Shown one piece after another: positions 1 to 12,600 of a stretch of 64,000 nucleotides of DNA; within the stretch, counting starts at the first letter, position 1; each line of letters starts with the position of its first letter. Made by a program: the position numbers and the translations under genes. A model generated the notes under the pieces. It ran no database searches. It was given only the letters and a program-made list of their open reading frames with translations, and was not told the origin of the DNA. Source of the DNA: Baylisascaris procyonis (Eukaryota; Nematoda; Chromadorea; Rhabditida; Ascarididae); the NCBI GenBank assembly GCA_037389465.1, contig JAZARR010000078.1, positions 248,001 through 312,000 on the forward strand, read 5' to 3'.

Positions 1-1553
1 ATCATTCCATTCATATTTTGGGGGCGATCCATTCTGTACCCGCCTTACTTTCTTTGTCCGTTTTCTGTCTTCGATTTTTGTCGTCATTTTAGCGTTCCCT
101 CGCTTTCATTTGGTTGTGAAAGCGAGAGAACGCTAAAAAATCTACTTTTTCGCTCTCCACCTAAACCCATTCGAATCTTTTGCATTACCGATGGTCCCTT
201 CTCCATACTTTGGTAAGCGTCCACGTCTCTTCTTACTACAGCTCTTCGGCAACCGCAATGCTGAAGATTTTCCTGTCCGTCCTGTTTTTTCCCTGGAGTA
301 GAAAATGCCTTGTACTGTAAGAAATCATTTATCTGTCTTCATTCTTCCCTCTCAACTCATCTTCATTGTTTTCGGTATGGATATAGATGCTTCTAAGTAT
401 CGCTTCCGTTTCATTAAGCTATTCTTGATAATTGCTCTTGGGTATTTTAGCATTCTTTTAGATCACTGAATGCGGTGCCATTTAATGGGGGGTTGCAGCT
501 TTGCTGTTACCAAAACTGCCTGTTTTAGTGCGCTAGACTATGCTTCGGAATCACCAAACTGTAGGTGTGCTGTTGCTTAACCAATGATGAAGCGAAATGA
601 TAGATTGCACTACACTCTATATTTGATGTGTGCAAACACTATAGGTAGATTCTGCATTGCGCTTTGTTTCACTCTGTTGTCGTGATACTTACACAAGTTT
701 TGACTACCTAAAAGTAGCGAGATCGTGTGCAGTCTTTTTTCATTCCAGTGAACGCTTATGACACTATTTCGGTGGAAATATACTGGCACAGAGAATTTTT
801 TTTAAGTGAAAGAATTAACGTAGTGTATCGATGCTGTAGTCCGTCTGTGTTGGTTGCTTCAAAGAGGAATAATAATTCACTTCAGTTCATTTATTCAGGA
901 GTTGTTGAGTGGAAGAAGCATCACGACTGCCGTTATTCGTTTATTTTTTTTTTTTTTACACTCATATCGCCTTTCTTTTTTTCGTCTGCCTCCCACATGC
1001 TTAGGAAGCTTTATGTAAAGTCTTGCAGAGGTCCTCTCCTCTTTTATTCACACACCCTGCTGCTCTCTTCCTTTGCGTCGTTCATTCTAAAATGATGCAT
1101 TCAGGTGGCATATTTTTGTTGTATTATAATGAACTGAATATTTCCGCGAATTTTATGGCTTTCTGTAGAGAACCTTTTTTTTCAAAAACTTGTAATCGTT
1201 TTAGATGATGTGCAGAGTTGTCATCAAAGTCGCGAACGGCTTGTAAACTTTCACTGAAATCTATGAGTTACATGATGAAGTATAATGTGCATATTTGAAT
1301 TTGAAAGTAAGCAGAATAAATTGTTGCTCAGATGATGCACAACAGCATTTTTAAAAAGTTCTTCCGTAAAGCGATTTCCTCGTAGAGCATTATGAGTGTG
1401 AAATGAAATGAGACTGGTTCTAGTGGCTTTCCGTCGTGTTTCAATGCTACCAGACGGTATCTCATCGTTTCTATTGAATTGAACTGCCATTTAGAAATGG
1501 AAAAAAAAAAATGCTCTGCTCTCCTTCTTCGTTATTTGCAATGCGTTTTTCAG
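1..1553 (+). other. VPS26 intron (no exon seen)
   Basis: No stretch here translates to the VPS26 segment that should precede the first exon in the window, so this is read as intron. It is T-rich and ends in an A-run plus a TTTTTCAG acceptor at 1546-1553. An imperfect hairpin sits at 90-135. ORFs of 60-120 codons in this stretch look like chance. Confidence 0.6.
90..135. repeat. Short inverted repeat (hairpin)
   Basis: Arms TAGCGTTCCCTCGCTTTCA (90-108) and TGAAAGCGAGAGAACGCTA (117-135) are complementary except for one position, with an 8-nt loop. It lies in the presumed VPS26 intron. No function is assigned. Confidence 0.75.
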
Positions 1554-3259
1554 GAGAATCAATCCCGATTCGGCTATTCTTGGCTGGCTACGATCTCACA
1601 CCAACGATGCGCGATGTTGGAAAGAAGTTTTCTGTGCGATACTATTTAAATCTTGTCTTAGTCGATGAGGAGGATCGACGTTATTTTAAACAACAGGTGA
1701 GATTTAAAAACCCTTCTAAAATAGGCACTTTATTTTCCAATTTTTTCTCTCAGTTGCTGCCGCTCCGCAGTTTCCGTTTTCACTTCTTCGCAGCAATCGT
1801 TTTTCGAGTTGCTTTGAGTCGTTTACTTATTTAGACTCGAGTTTTCGTTACTGTTCGCAGTAATATGGTCTTGGAAGCATATGTAATAATGCATATAAGT
1901 GGATCAAATAACAACTACCAATCTTCTTATCCTTCTGCTAGCAATACATGGTTATATCTCAAGCTTTAGAGGCACTCGTTGTCAAAACTTTTCACATTAA
2001 TGAATTGGGAAAAGAAAATAAATACAAAATGCGCGTTTTAAGTTGCGATCGGCATGAATTTTAAGGGTACCGTATAAAAATTTCGTGACTGCCTAAGTTC
2101 AGCTGCATGATTTGCCCATTTCCCTTGGCGTAGTGCTTCTTATATCCTCCACACTTAGTAATGCTGGATGCACTGACAAGGACTGTTCGATTGGCTGAGC
2201 ACTGATCTCTGAACGTCGAAGATTATGAGGCTGTCGGGGTTTTTGATCCTCTTCAGTCTGTAACGTCAGCCAACAAGTGTCCGCACTTATAGCCTGGAGG
2301 AAGCTTTTGCGCACACGAGCACTATGGTAATGTGGCCATTATGAGCCTCTCTAGAGTTCTCTTCATTTATAATGAATAAATCTATAGCCTTTTCCACAAG
2401 TTCTAAAGCATGGCATAAGGGCCGGAAAGTGTAAACGCTTTGGCAGTTCCACTCGTCACGTCAACCAGTCTCATAATTTGCCAGTAGTTAATAAAACAAG
2501 TGCAATGCGGCATCTGTTTATTCGAAAATCCTCGGCTATGAAGTATCTTAGTGGCCTGAAAAATTTTTGAGTAGAAACGGATATTAAAAAACCCTCTATA
2601 GTTAGCTGTTACAAAGATTTCCAGTTCAAAATTTTCGAGCACAAAAACGCCGACCAATAATGTTTCTGGCGATCTCAGCACTTCTAAGCCAGTCCGGCGA
2701 TAAGGGAATGGAGGGGGTGGGGGAGGGGGGGGGGGGCGGGAGGCGAAAGCTTTCCTTCATGATTAGGTTTTGCAAAAACTATTATGTCTTCCTTTCCTAC
2801 CCGAAAACCACCATTTGTGATGTTTGGTAACGATCTGAACGCTTTTGAGCGTGGGGTGGTAGGAGGGCTGGTCTGCTTTAGGCGAATAAGTGTCGCTAGT
2901 TTTGCTGTCTGATGAAGCATGCTCAGTCGGTAATTGCGGGTTGACCACATATTTTTGGACTGTTCATCATTGGTACATTTCGAGGGGTATTTTTAATACC
3001 GGTTGAGGTGATGAACGACTGCAGAGTAGAATTGTTTTAGGAAATGACCTTATGGCGTAAGGCTGATCGCATTAATCGGCACGCATTATTGGAAGAATCG
3101 ACGTCGAACGTGGTCGGTGGCACGGAAGAGCAGAAAGGAGCTAGTTCAGCTGATAATGACGGCATCGCAGAACACGGGAGCGCCGCCTCAGGGGGCATCG
3201 ATGAAACGCGATCTCCAGCACCACTTGGTCGACCTGCACAGCCGCAGTCAGTATCCTGA
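1554..3259 (+). CDS. vps26: VPS26 retromer subunit, last two exons (3' partial gene)
   Basis: VPS26 is the arrestin-like subunit of the retromer core (with VPS35 and VPS29), which recycles cargo from endosomes to the trans-Golgi and plasma membrane. Exon 1554-1696 follows a TTTTTCAG acceptor and encodes GESIPIRLFLAGYDLTPT and then MRDVGKKFSVRYYLNLVL and DEEDRRYFKQQ, nearly identical to animal VPS26 proteins. It ends CAACAG|gtgaga in phase 0. Exon 3041-3259 follows TTTTAG and starts EMTLWRKADR, the counterpart of the family's EI(I/V)LWRKA, then runs 72 codons to TGA. The tail is rich in Ser, Gly, Ala and acidic residues and about twice as long as the vertebrate tail (about 37 residues). Upstream exons were not found in 1-1553, so most of the gene lies outside the window. 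Family identity is very sure; the far C-terminus rests on one open frame. Confidence 0.93.
2711..2743. repeat. G-run tract in VPS26 intron
   Basis: A dense G tract: runs of 5 and 5 Gs, a run of 12, then further GGG groups, separated by single bases. This is the classic composition for an intramolecular G-quadruplex on the transcribed RNA (plus strand). It lies in the intron between the two VPS26 exons. Confidence 0.7.
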
Positions 3260-6200
3260 CGATTTGCCGTCGTTTATCTCTTTTGAGATGACCTACGAGA
3301 AGATATGTTAAGTGACTTCAGAATTTCACCGTTTTTCGAGTTACATTCGTTACTGCCCAGTAGCTCTTATTCCTAGCACAATAACGATCATCGCATAGCG
3401 ATATGAGTTACTAGCAGTTTTTCCTCTTGCGCTGTCAAGCTCATGCTGTTTGAGGGGCAAACACTTTTCGTTACCTGTCTCTCATATCTCTAAGGGAATG
3501 CCTTCTTGAAGTGTGGGTTTGCGATGAAGGTAATCTCGCATTCTTGGGCCAACACCTTTCCAAAAAAGGGTTTTATGGAAGATTGGAGAAACGCCAATTC
3601 CTATGGCATTAATGCAGTTCAAGCTTTGTTTTTGAACTATGAGAGCAAAATATTGTGTCATATGGGAAATCCCATCGAGGATGCCGTAGATTCATGCGCT
3701 GGTGCGTTGCTGCATAGGGTTCTCGAAGCAAGTCTGGGTTGGGATTTCGCAGAGTGCTAAACAATTTCTAGACTGATTCAACTATTACAATTGTTTGAAT
3801 TGTTTTCTAATTTATAGCTAATAATAAGAGTACGATGTGTTACACCGATACTGTGCATTAATGAGTGGCATGTTCACATGCATATGCAATAAAGCTTAGG
3901 GAATTTGTCTGTTGCCCATTTCTGAGTGAGATTTAGCTAGTGATTCGATGCGGGTGTTTCGCCATTGGGATTGGGAGGTTAAGATGCACTCCTCAACGTT
4001 GGCAATCTTCGATGTTTGTTGATGCATTGGGTGCTTCGTTTCAATTTTGGCCTCATATGTTCGATGTTCTAAGCGTCTCTTGCAAATGATATGAAGTTTC
4101 TTGCGTGTTGCTGTGTTTGTCTTATGACAGCACATCTTATAGCAACTTTCTAACACAGAGGTGGTCGTTAACCGTAGCATGGATGAGCTTTGTCGTGGTT
4201 GTTCAGTTCTCTTCCACCTTGTTTGCTTGCGTTTGTCGATTTCATTTGAATTGTGAAAGCGTCCTGCGGTCTTCAGACAAGGCCTGCTTATCGTTATTCT
4301 CTGTTGCTTTGAAGCGGACGAGCGTGGCTTGCTCACAAAATGTTTTTTGAAGTATGTTCTTTCTCAACTATTGTCGTCGCTTTCCGATGAAACACTTATT
4401 ACGCGTTCGCAAATTCGCATTTGAAAACGCATCATGACGTCATGTCTGTGCGTGTGAATGTGCATATGTGTCTGTGTCTGTCAGGTTAACGAGTAATTTT
4501 GTCGGGGATCGCTGAGGCTAGAGTTAAGCAGTTTATTAGTATGTTCTATGCCTTAGATGGCATGACGCATGTGGGCGCGGTTTTATGAAGGCTGGTGGGC
4601 AGCTGAAATTTTTGAAACATAATGACACGAGTTGTTTATTAAAGGGGTATTTGAATGTTTCAAAATAAGCTGCTGCAGTGAACGTGTGCTTCCTTGAAAG
4701 AGGAAAGGAGAGATTAAGTGGAAATTTTGTAATGCTCACCAAGGATCTCATCTTGTGCTTCTTTTGGATGCGAAATAGTTTTATGTTGAAATAGTTGCGT
4801 TAGGAGAATAGTTGGATTTTTAGTTGCTGAACGCAATGTTTCTGAAATGAGGCGAGTAAAATACACTAAAATTTTTGAAGAGCTGAATGAATAGATGAGA
4901 AAAGAAATGATTTTCGTAATTGTTTCTCGTCATAAAGTGGTGTGGTGAAAATAATATTTCATAGTATATTTTGTTGCTATTATTAAAAAAGATAATATGA
5001 TCGATATTTTTGGTTCAATTCGGTTGATATGAGAGGTGTTCAACTCCTTCATCTGGAGCACCTCATTCGTTTTTGTTGTAGGCTTGATTTTGAAGTGATT
5101 CAGAGCACAACTGCAACCTTGAAATGATACACGTTCATTGAGAAACAATTAAAAGCATTCGGATTTAGTTGGATTAATAATTAGAAGCACGTAGAGTGAT
5201 GTGGGAAAGCGTGAAAAGAATTTTTATTTTGCGAAGAGGTGCTGCTCCAGAACGGCAATCATATTTTTCACGAGTGACGATTTGTGGCCACCGGTCGTAG
5301 CATTTTTTTTTTTTTTTCAATTGAAAGGTCTTTAAGTGTTCGGTTGATGTGGATTTATGCAAAATGATGCTTATCATTCACGAACGTAACTTTGTTTGCT
5401 GCAAATACGCTCATATTACTCAAAAAACAGCCATACTACCCTACACACAAAAGTAATATTAGTTAGACGCCCTTAAATTAAGAATGCAGAACGACCCGAG
5501 ATCTTTTTATGATTGAAGCGACCCAGAAGTTCTTGAAGGGGGTTGGGCGAGGTGTTAAATTTGCAGGCGGGAAGGGGGGCAGAAATTTTTAATGGCAAGG
5601 TGGTGGACTGAGAAAAGGCAGGAGGCACGAGTATTTGCTGGGTCTGGTTCACTATCCTGAGTAGCTGAGAGATGTGATAGATGCATGAACGGAATCTACT
5701 TTTGCTAGTGAGTAGCATGGATGCCTTGGAAACCCTTCCCTTTCTCGCTTCCTTGGCTATGTTCTTTCTTAACCCCAATACCAACATCCAACTCGGCCTT
5801 TCAGAGTGAAAGGAAGTCACGGACAGTCACTGTGGCGAAAACTGGCATAAATTTTGCAACCGGTCGGTTTGAAAATGGATTTTTCGTGGCATATTTGCAG
5901 CAGCAATGAATCAGTAAAAAGAAAGGCGAATGTGCGTGTTTCATAATGTATGCGCATTCCGGAACAGGCTGACCCGATGAACAGGGCTGCCAAGCTGCTC
6001 ATCGTCTCAGCCAGTGTGGGACGCTCTTCTATTTTAATAAATTGTATTTCATTGTTTTCAAATGTTGTTAATACAAACGCAAATGTTATATGTTCAATGC
6101 CGATACTGCAGTGTTTGAGTGCTCTGTGTGACCGTTATCGCACACCTGTGATGCCAAGATATGAGTGTGTGAACGTAATACGAGCGAATCTGTCTATTTT

Positions 6201-7729
6201 TTAAACGTTTCTTCTCTTGTTTCTTTATACATTCCTTTGGATCTGCCTTCTCACTCCGAGAATTTCATTCTTTAGTTGCGCACTTTTGCACTCTGTTTCG
6301 ACCCTCTACTTTCGCAAAACTCTTAGAAAGCATCAACTTATGCAGCGGCGAGAGTCGTTCCATTGTATGAGTGATTCCACTAGGTAATGGGTGATATCGA
6401 AAAAAGAGCCAGATCCTACAACCCGAATTTCGCAAGCAGCAAATTTATGTTGTGTCGATAACGCTACTGAGATCCGTTGGCTGGCTCGCTATCATTGCAA
6501 CTGCCCGCTAGACCCCTCTCATAGAACGTCTCTTGTATGGTTTTATGCTAGGTTGTTTACCTACATTACTTTATCCACCCTTTCGGTAATCTGCGTTCGA
6601 TGCCTTTTTGAAGGAACTGCATAGCTATTTGTTGATTTTTGAGCGTTGTCATGCGGCAAGCGTTTAAAACAAAATGTAAGCTTTAGCGGCAACACGTGTT
6701 ACTTAGTGTAATTCACATAAACTGTGTGAAAGCTATGCTTTCCGTGCCGCTGCTTATCCGTTACCTCGCACTGCGCTACCTCTACATTAATTAGGGGATC
6801 GGGAAATTCGAAAAAAATAACGCCATTTATTGACATTCATCCCCATTCAAGACGAACTATCTTCAAACAAGCTTCTGCGTATACTTCGAAGTACGCACTT
6901 AGTCACTGTTGTTCTCACCTTCGTCCTTTCTTCACGACATAGATGTAAAGAAAAACCTCGTTAATTATTGCACGAATGCTGACATCTCTAAAGAGTCGAT
7001 ATTGCCCAAAAGGTTTCCACCAAAACTGAAAGTGGTGAAGTGGATTGCATTCAAGCAATCGCATTCGAAAAAATGTTTACTTAAATATGCGAAAAGGTAC
7101 GCGGGACAATACAGCTGGAAACAACTTTTAGTGGCCGAGTATTCCAATTTTTTTTTGAATTTCTTCGGAGACGTGAATTTCCATTTATAAAGTATGATTT
7201 CTATAAAGTTAAGAGCTCCCTTACCAAATTTATGTATTGCGTAAGGCGGTGCTTCCATATGTGACAGCGGCGAATACAACGATTTGCTTGTGAAGAGGGA
7301 TCGCTTAGAAAGGATTAAAAACCTCGCTGTATGTCTGACAGCGACGGAATGAAATGAATAATCTGTGAACTTCCCCAGAATCTTATCTTCTGCTCGTGAA
7401 AAACCTTAGATGAGCTCTCCAAAAAATATACGCCGAAGAATGATGCATTTCTGGTCAAAGAAACGTAACATATCATTGCCGTATCATTCACATTCTTCCA
7501 CACGAAGGCAATTTTTCCGCAGAAATAAAAAACTATATGAATCCAGTTTTGGGCTACAACAAAGTAGAAATGAAAGCATATGAAATGTGACTTTATAAGC
7601 GAATTAAATCGTCAGCAACTTCTAATTATAGATCAGACATTAAGACAAAGACAAAGCTGGAATTCATCACAAGACGACCTCACCTTGCAACAGCGTTGAT
7701 GGTTTCTCATCAAGGCTCAGTTTGGTAGG
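3260..7729. other. Intergenic DNA without a supported gene
   Basis: After the VPS26 3' UTR no conserved protein segment, RNA gene or strong simple repeat was recognised. The longest ORF, minus strand 3896-4336, is Lys/Arg/Ser/Thr-rich as expected for the complement of T-rich DNA. It has no family signature and no exon partners. Other ORFs of 60-115 codons look equally random. Confidence 0.5.
3888..3893 (+). terminator. Candidate VPS26 poly(A) signal AATAAA
   Basis: This is the first AATAAA seen after the VPS26 stop codon, about 630 nt downstream. It would give a 3' UTR of about 650 nt. Hexamer only, no transcript support. Confidence 0.4.
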
Positions 7730-8606
7730 TTCAGTGGGCATGCAGAGTGGTCGGCCGCATGAATCGATATAGCTGAATGACAACAGTGGTTTCGGCAAAT
7801 ACTTCACATCGTAGACTTAAGATTGGCGATGGAAGTTACGTACATGTGCATTGTTATGGAATATAGGAAGAGAACCAGAGATGGGGTCGGCGCACTTAGC
7901 CAAAAAGAGACGGAGAGAGACCGTGCGCGTCTTCAGCGATCAACGCGGCACTGGTCACTCGGAAATAAATCGTCGAAATAAATGTGAAAATATACAGTAA
8001 GAAAAGGAGCTTCGAACAACAGATTTCAACACGTTCGAAAGAACATTAAAAGCTCTATCAGAATCAAAAATAATCTCGGACAAAAACAAGAACTTTTCTA
8101 TAAGATCGATCATTTATATGACGTGCAACTGATATAATTTGCAGTGTAGCCTTATTCGTTATATCATACGTTATAGTTGTGCATTTATGACATTGTTCTT
8201 AATGAACAGCTCAATTCATGAGACACCTTGACGATCTAATGAATTGACAAAATCATTCATAAATTACATTAAACTCGTTGTGGCTCCTTATGAATGGATC
8301 TCTCATGCGATTGTTACATGCACCAGTTAAGAATTCTTCAATTCGACAGTTATGGGTTTCCTTCATTTCATTTCTTTCCATAGGTGCATACTGATATGTA
8401 GGTTCGCTTGATGATAGAAAAGCCAACCGACGCATTCAGCATGTGGTTAACTGCATTGCCATACGCTGATTGCATACAACACTTGCTTTCCGACATAGAC
8501 CCGTCAGGATTGAGAAGGGAAAGGCGATTCGAACGCTGCATACTCCCAATTGGAAGAATTGAAATTTTCATGGCAGCGGACCACAAGTGCTTACAAGGCA
8601 GGGAAC

Positions 8607-8644
8607 CTTCAATGTAAGCAGTGAAACGACTGCTTACATTGAAG
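8607..8644. repeat. Perfect 16-bp hairpin at the centre of the foldback element
   Basis: CTTCAATGTAAGCAGT and its exact reverse complement ACTGCTTACATTGAAG are separated by GAAACG. The midpoint (8625) is within about 15 bp of the symmetry axis of the large inverted repeat, although the DNA between this hairpin and the arms is not symmetric. Confidence 0.85.
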
Positions 8645-9139
8645 AGCACAACATAGCCAAAAACCTAGTTCGCAAGATGTGGAGGAGATGAGAAAGAAGA
8701 TGGGGTTATCAAGAACACTCGTTTCGAACACTAATCTAGAATGGCTGAACAACGTGTTGAAGAAGTACTTGCCACACGTGCAAGCTACCTATGTTGTATG
8801 CAATCAACATATGACAATGCATTTAACCGTACGCTGAATGTGTCGGTTGGCTTTTCTATCATCAAGCAAACTTACAATGGCCATTATCGGTATGGCTATA
8901 TAGGAAAGAAATGAAATGAAGGAAACCCATAACTGTCGAATTGAAGAATTCTTAACTGGTGCATGTAACAATCGCATGAAAGATCCATTCATAAGGAGCC
9001 ACAACGAGTTTAATGTAATTTATGAATGATTTTGTCAATTCATTAGATCGTCAAGGCGTCTCATGAATTGAGTTCTTCATTAAGAACAATGTCATAAATG
9101 CACAACTATAACGTATGATATAACGAATAAGGCTACACT

Positions 9140-9428
9140 GCAAATTATATCAGTTGCACGTCATATAAATGATCGATCTTATAGAAAAGTTCTTGTTTTT
9201 GTCCGAGATTATTTTTGATTCTGATAGAGCTTTTAATGTTCTTTCGAATGTACCTAGTCACTCTTCCCAAATCTTGTTCCTTTATACAGTTATAGGCCCT
9301 CATTTATCAATGACCATGCAATTTTTCTCAATTGCACTGCATATAAAAAATCGATCTTATAGAAAAGTCTTGTTTTTGTCCGAGATTATTTTTGATTCTG
9401 ATAGAGCTTTTAATGCTCTTTCGAATGT
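9140..9428. repeat. 178-bp tandem duplication in the right arm
   Basis: The block starting ATCGATCTTATAGAAAAG at 9172 recurs at 9350 with few changes through CTTTCGAATG at 9250 and 9428. The preceding bases (about 9140-9171 and 9318-9349) also match. The left arm has this block only once, so the duplication post-dates the inverted repeat or was lost on the left. Confidence 0.8.
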
Positions 9429-9660
9429 GTCGAAATCCGTTGTTCGAATCTCATTTCCTTACTGTATATTTTCACATTTATTGCGACGATTTATTGCCGA
9501 GTGACCAGTGCCGCGTCGATCGCTGAAGGTCTCTCTCCACCTCTCTTGCGCCTGCGCTTGTGGCTAATGTTACCCACACACCAGAGATTAGGGAGCTGAA
9601 AAGAATCGTGAGCACGAACAGCGTGCACCTTTCGAAATATCTAAGCCCACTGAACGTACT

Positions 9661-12600
9661 ACAAAATAAAAGTTCCTAAGTCTTGTCGGAATTACAGACC
9701 TCATTAAAGATCGATCTCTGATATATCCGGCGTCATCAAGATTCACTCCCTCTCTCATTCAATACTAAGAGGAACTGACAACGCAAATGCTTTTCACAAC
9801 AGTCCCAGATTATTGATATTGTTGAACAGTAGGCCGACAATTAAGTAGTTGAAGAATAAAGCGTCAAATAAATTTCAGGTGAATCCTTGTGCCCACCCCC
9901 CAATACATCCAAAAACAGGTCCTAGTTTATAGGTACCTCTTAACAAGATTCCCTCAAGTGGGCGTCATTCAGGAAGTAACAATCGAAGAAAAACGTCTTT
10001 TCACGTTTGCAGCTCGATCGCGATCTAATAAGTCTACTCTGGAATCCACTGCTTGGAAAACTGAAGCCGTCCTCCATCCACCTCCACTCCCATATCCCCT
10101 CCCCCATTATCAATTGGATATGAACCTAAAGACAGCTCAGCACGCACAAACAAGATTTGGTTATCTAATATATGCACTTTAGAACTTAAACGATGTAAAA
10201 TTAAAATAGCTTTTAAATAATCCTATTCGTCTTCATAAAGGTCGTTAGTGGAATCTTCGCCTTCAGTCGGACTATTTCCACGGTTTCATTAAATAGGGCA
10301 TTATTACATGGATGAGATCAAACTTATTCCAACTTCAAAACTTGATCGACAGCTTCTCTGTGATTTCCACGAGAGTTAAATATTTTAATTGTATGCAATC
10401 GTCATTCATTTCAGTACGTTCTACTCTTTTAGTACTTTTACCTTTCATTACTTTAACTTTCATGTTTCGATGTTGTAGTTTCGTGCTCCTGTGGCACAAG
10501 CTGTATTACCTGCTTATGCGCATAAAAAATCTCATTTGAAAATACTGCAGCGCAAATGATTGACGCACATGGGAGAGCTTCAATGACCGGCGCTGCTCCG
10601 CGCAGCGGAAACGATCCGAGCGTAACGATTACGGTATTAAAAGTACGTAAATTTTCGCCGCGGGTGCATCCATCAAAGTGAAATTCCAAAAATACCTCCG
10701 AGCATATACGATCATATTATCACGACATGGAAAAACGCGTCTGATCGTGTCATTAAATTGCTCAATGAAAAGGCGTGAATGCCGTTGCTCTGCTATGCTC
10801 AGCTCATCAACCTAAAGCATGTTCTGCTTATTTCCTTTGCTCTTCGAAAGCATTCATTATCGTTTGCGGTTGCATTTCGCCTCCCAACCACACAAGCTCT
10901 TTGGAATTTGTGATGTTTCCTTCGGTTGGTGATGAATCGCGACTTTATTCGTAGTAGGTGTTTTGTTACAGTGAAGGTGGTTGTTGTGGACGATAGGGTT
11001 TACCGATTTAAGGTGACGTATTTCGGGCTCGTTTTGGTTTTCACGTATCTTCAGTGTGAATCCACATTCTGCAACATTCGCTGCGTCGTTATGTTTTTTC
11101 TTCATGCACTTGTCATTAGAAGTTGTACGTTTGCAGGTTATTCATATGAGAAATAGCGATGTTTGCACGCATTGGATTCCTTAATGTGACTGACACGCTA
11201 TCGCTTCGGTGTTTCCATTTGCTTCTTGTCATAACTGTGTTGTCTTATCTATAGTAACGTTCAGAGTGCCTATGTCTGTCTATAAACACCGCAACTCAAT
11301 GAAAATGCCCCATAATTTGAGCACGCATTTCTCTGCTACATGCATATGGCTGTCTCTATTTGCATTCGCATTTAAAGAGATCTGTTTTGGGAGAGGTGTG
11401 ACTTCCGAACGGCATTTGAAGGCAGCAACGGTCGAGGTGAATTTTTTTTTTTTGCAAGAGCTTTCTTTCTTGTTTCACTTGTTCGGTCAGCCGGGTCGAC
11501 GCGGCGCTATCATTGTTGGCGTATAACCGCTTATCATTTCAGAGGCATTCTGCACATGATTTTTGAAGTGTATACTTGTGGTTTATAGCAGTCACGTACT
11601 GCTACTCCGTATTCCACCCTTCTCATTCGTTCTCTTCTTTGTATTGTTTCAACGACATTGAAACTATTCGTTTTTATTCTTACTTATCTATGCTTATACT
11701 TCACTGACTTTATTACAACGTTCTCTTTTCATATCTTTGTCGTCTTCACACGTGCATTCCTGGTTTTTCTTTATGTTATATGCTTTTCGTTAAATTCAAC
11801 ATCCTTAGGTAATTGCTTCAGCGGTCATCTGCTGCTAGAGTGTACAGGATTTCCTAGCTATGGAATGACTACCGATCCTAGTCGGAATTGCCTTTGCGCA
11901 AAGAGGACATAATTGAGTTGAGTAGGATAAAGAAGGCAGTACAAGCACAGTGAAATGCGTGCCCACAAATCAGGGAAAAGAAAAAACAATCTTTTTGCAA
12001 GAGTCCTCTCATTAAGAACTCTTGAATGACTCCCGTCAGGACACAACTGTGGTTGCTTTGGCGGCAGTTTGGGAACAGTGGTCTTTCATTTTAAATCAGC
12101 ACAAGTTTTAAATCTCATAGGCCGATTCGATCATCCGCCTTCTGCAGCCAAATACCATTGATTTTCAATCTACATTCCTGATGGAGATTTACACATAAAA
12201 TGCGGCACTTATTTGGCAGACTTTCAAATTGCTCTATAATTGACCATTTGTTGAAAGTGTTCATGTCATAGTTTAATTCATGAAGATGAATCGTTGAATC
12301 TCATAGCGTGAGGTGAGTCCTGAGACGATCAGCGTGTAGTCTGCACACGTCTGAAACGTTATTGGATACGTCCTTTGTTTTACTCGAAAGAAAGATGTTT
12401 GAAATGAAATGCTTCAGCACGGTAAACGTGCATAATCTTTTTGCCTCCTTCAGCTAGACGAAGTGATTCAATGACTTACGCAAAGAATGAGTTGCGAAAT
12501 TGTTGAAGGGTTTGGCAAAACGCCAAGTTATGCCTTGTTTCAAGATAAGAATGATCGCACCTAATGTGGTTGTGAGTGCTTCGATTAGGTGGAGGGAGGT

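Larger units (their letters stand above)
7730..9660. mobile_element. Large inverted-repeat (foldback-like) element
   Basis: Two long arms are reverse complements of each other: left about 7918-8481, right about 8793-9541, by eye around 90% identical. Weaker matching continues outward (7888 with 9554, and a shared TTCAGTGGGC block near 7737 and 9650). The arms flank a centre of about 310 bp with a perfect short hairpin at 8607-8644. The right arm is about 190 bp longer because of a 178-bp internal duplication. Both arms, read toward their outer ends, encode the same short peptide (ETHNCRIEEFLTGACNNRM, then DPFIRSHNEF and a stop), which could be a remnant of a transposon protein or chance conservation of a recent repeat. 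No transposase, clear termini or target duplication was identified, so the class is open: foldback transposon, MITE-like element, or two head-to-head copies. Confidence 0.65.

Noticed and set aside
3896..4336. 146-codon minus-strand ORF, the longest single ORF of the 5' half
   Set aside because: Composition is that of the complement of T-rich DNA; no family motif, no splice partners, no conserved pattern.
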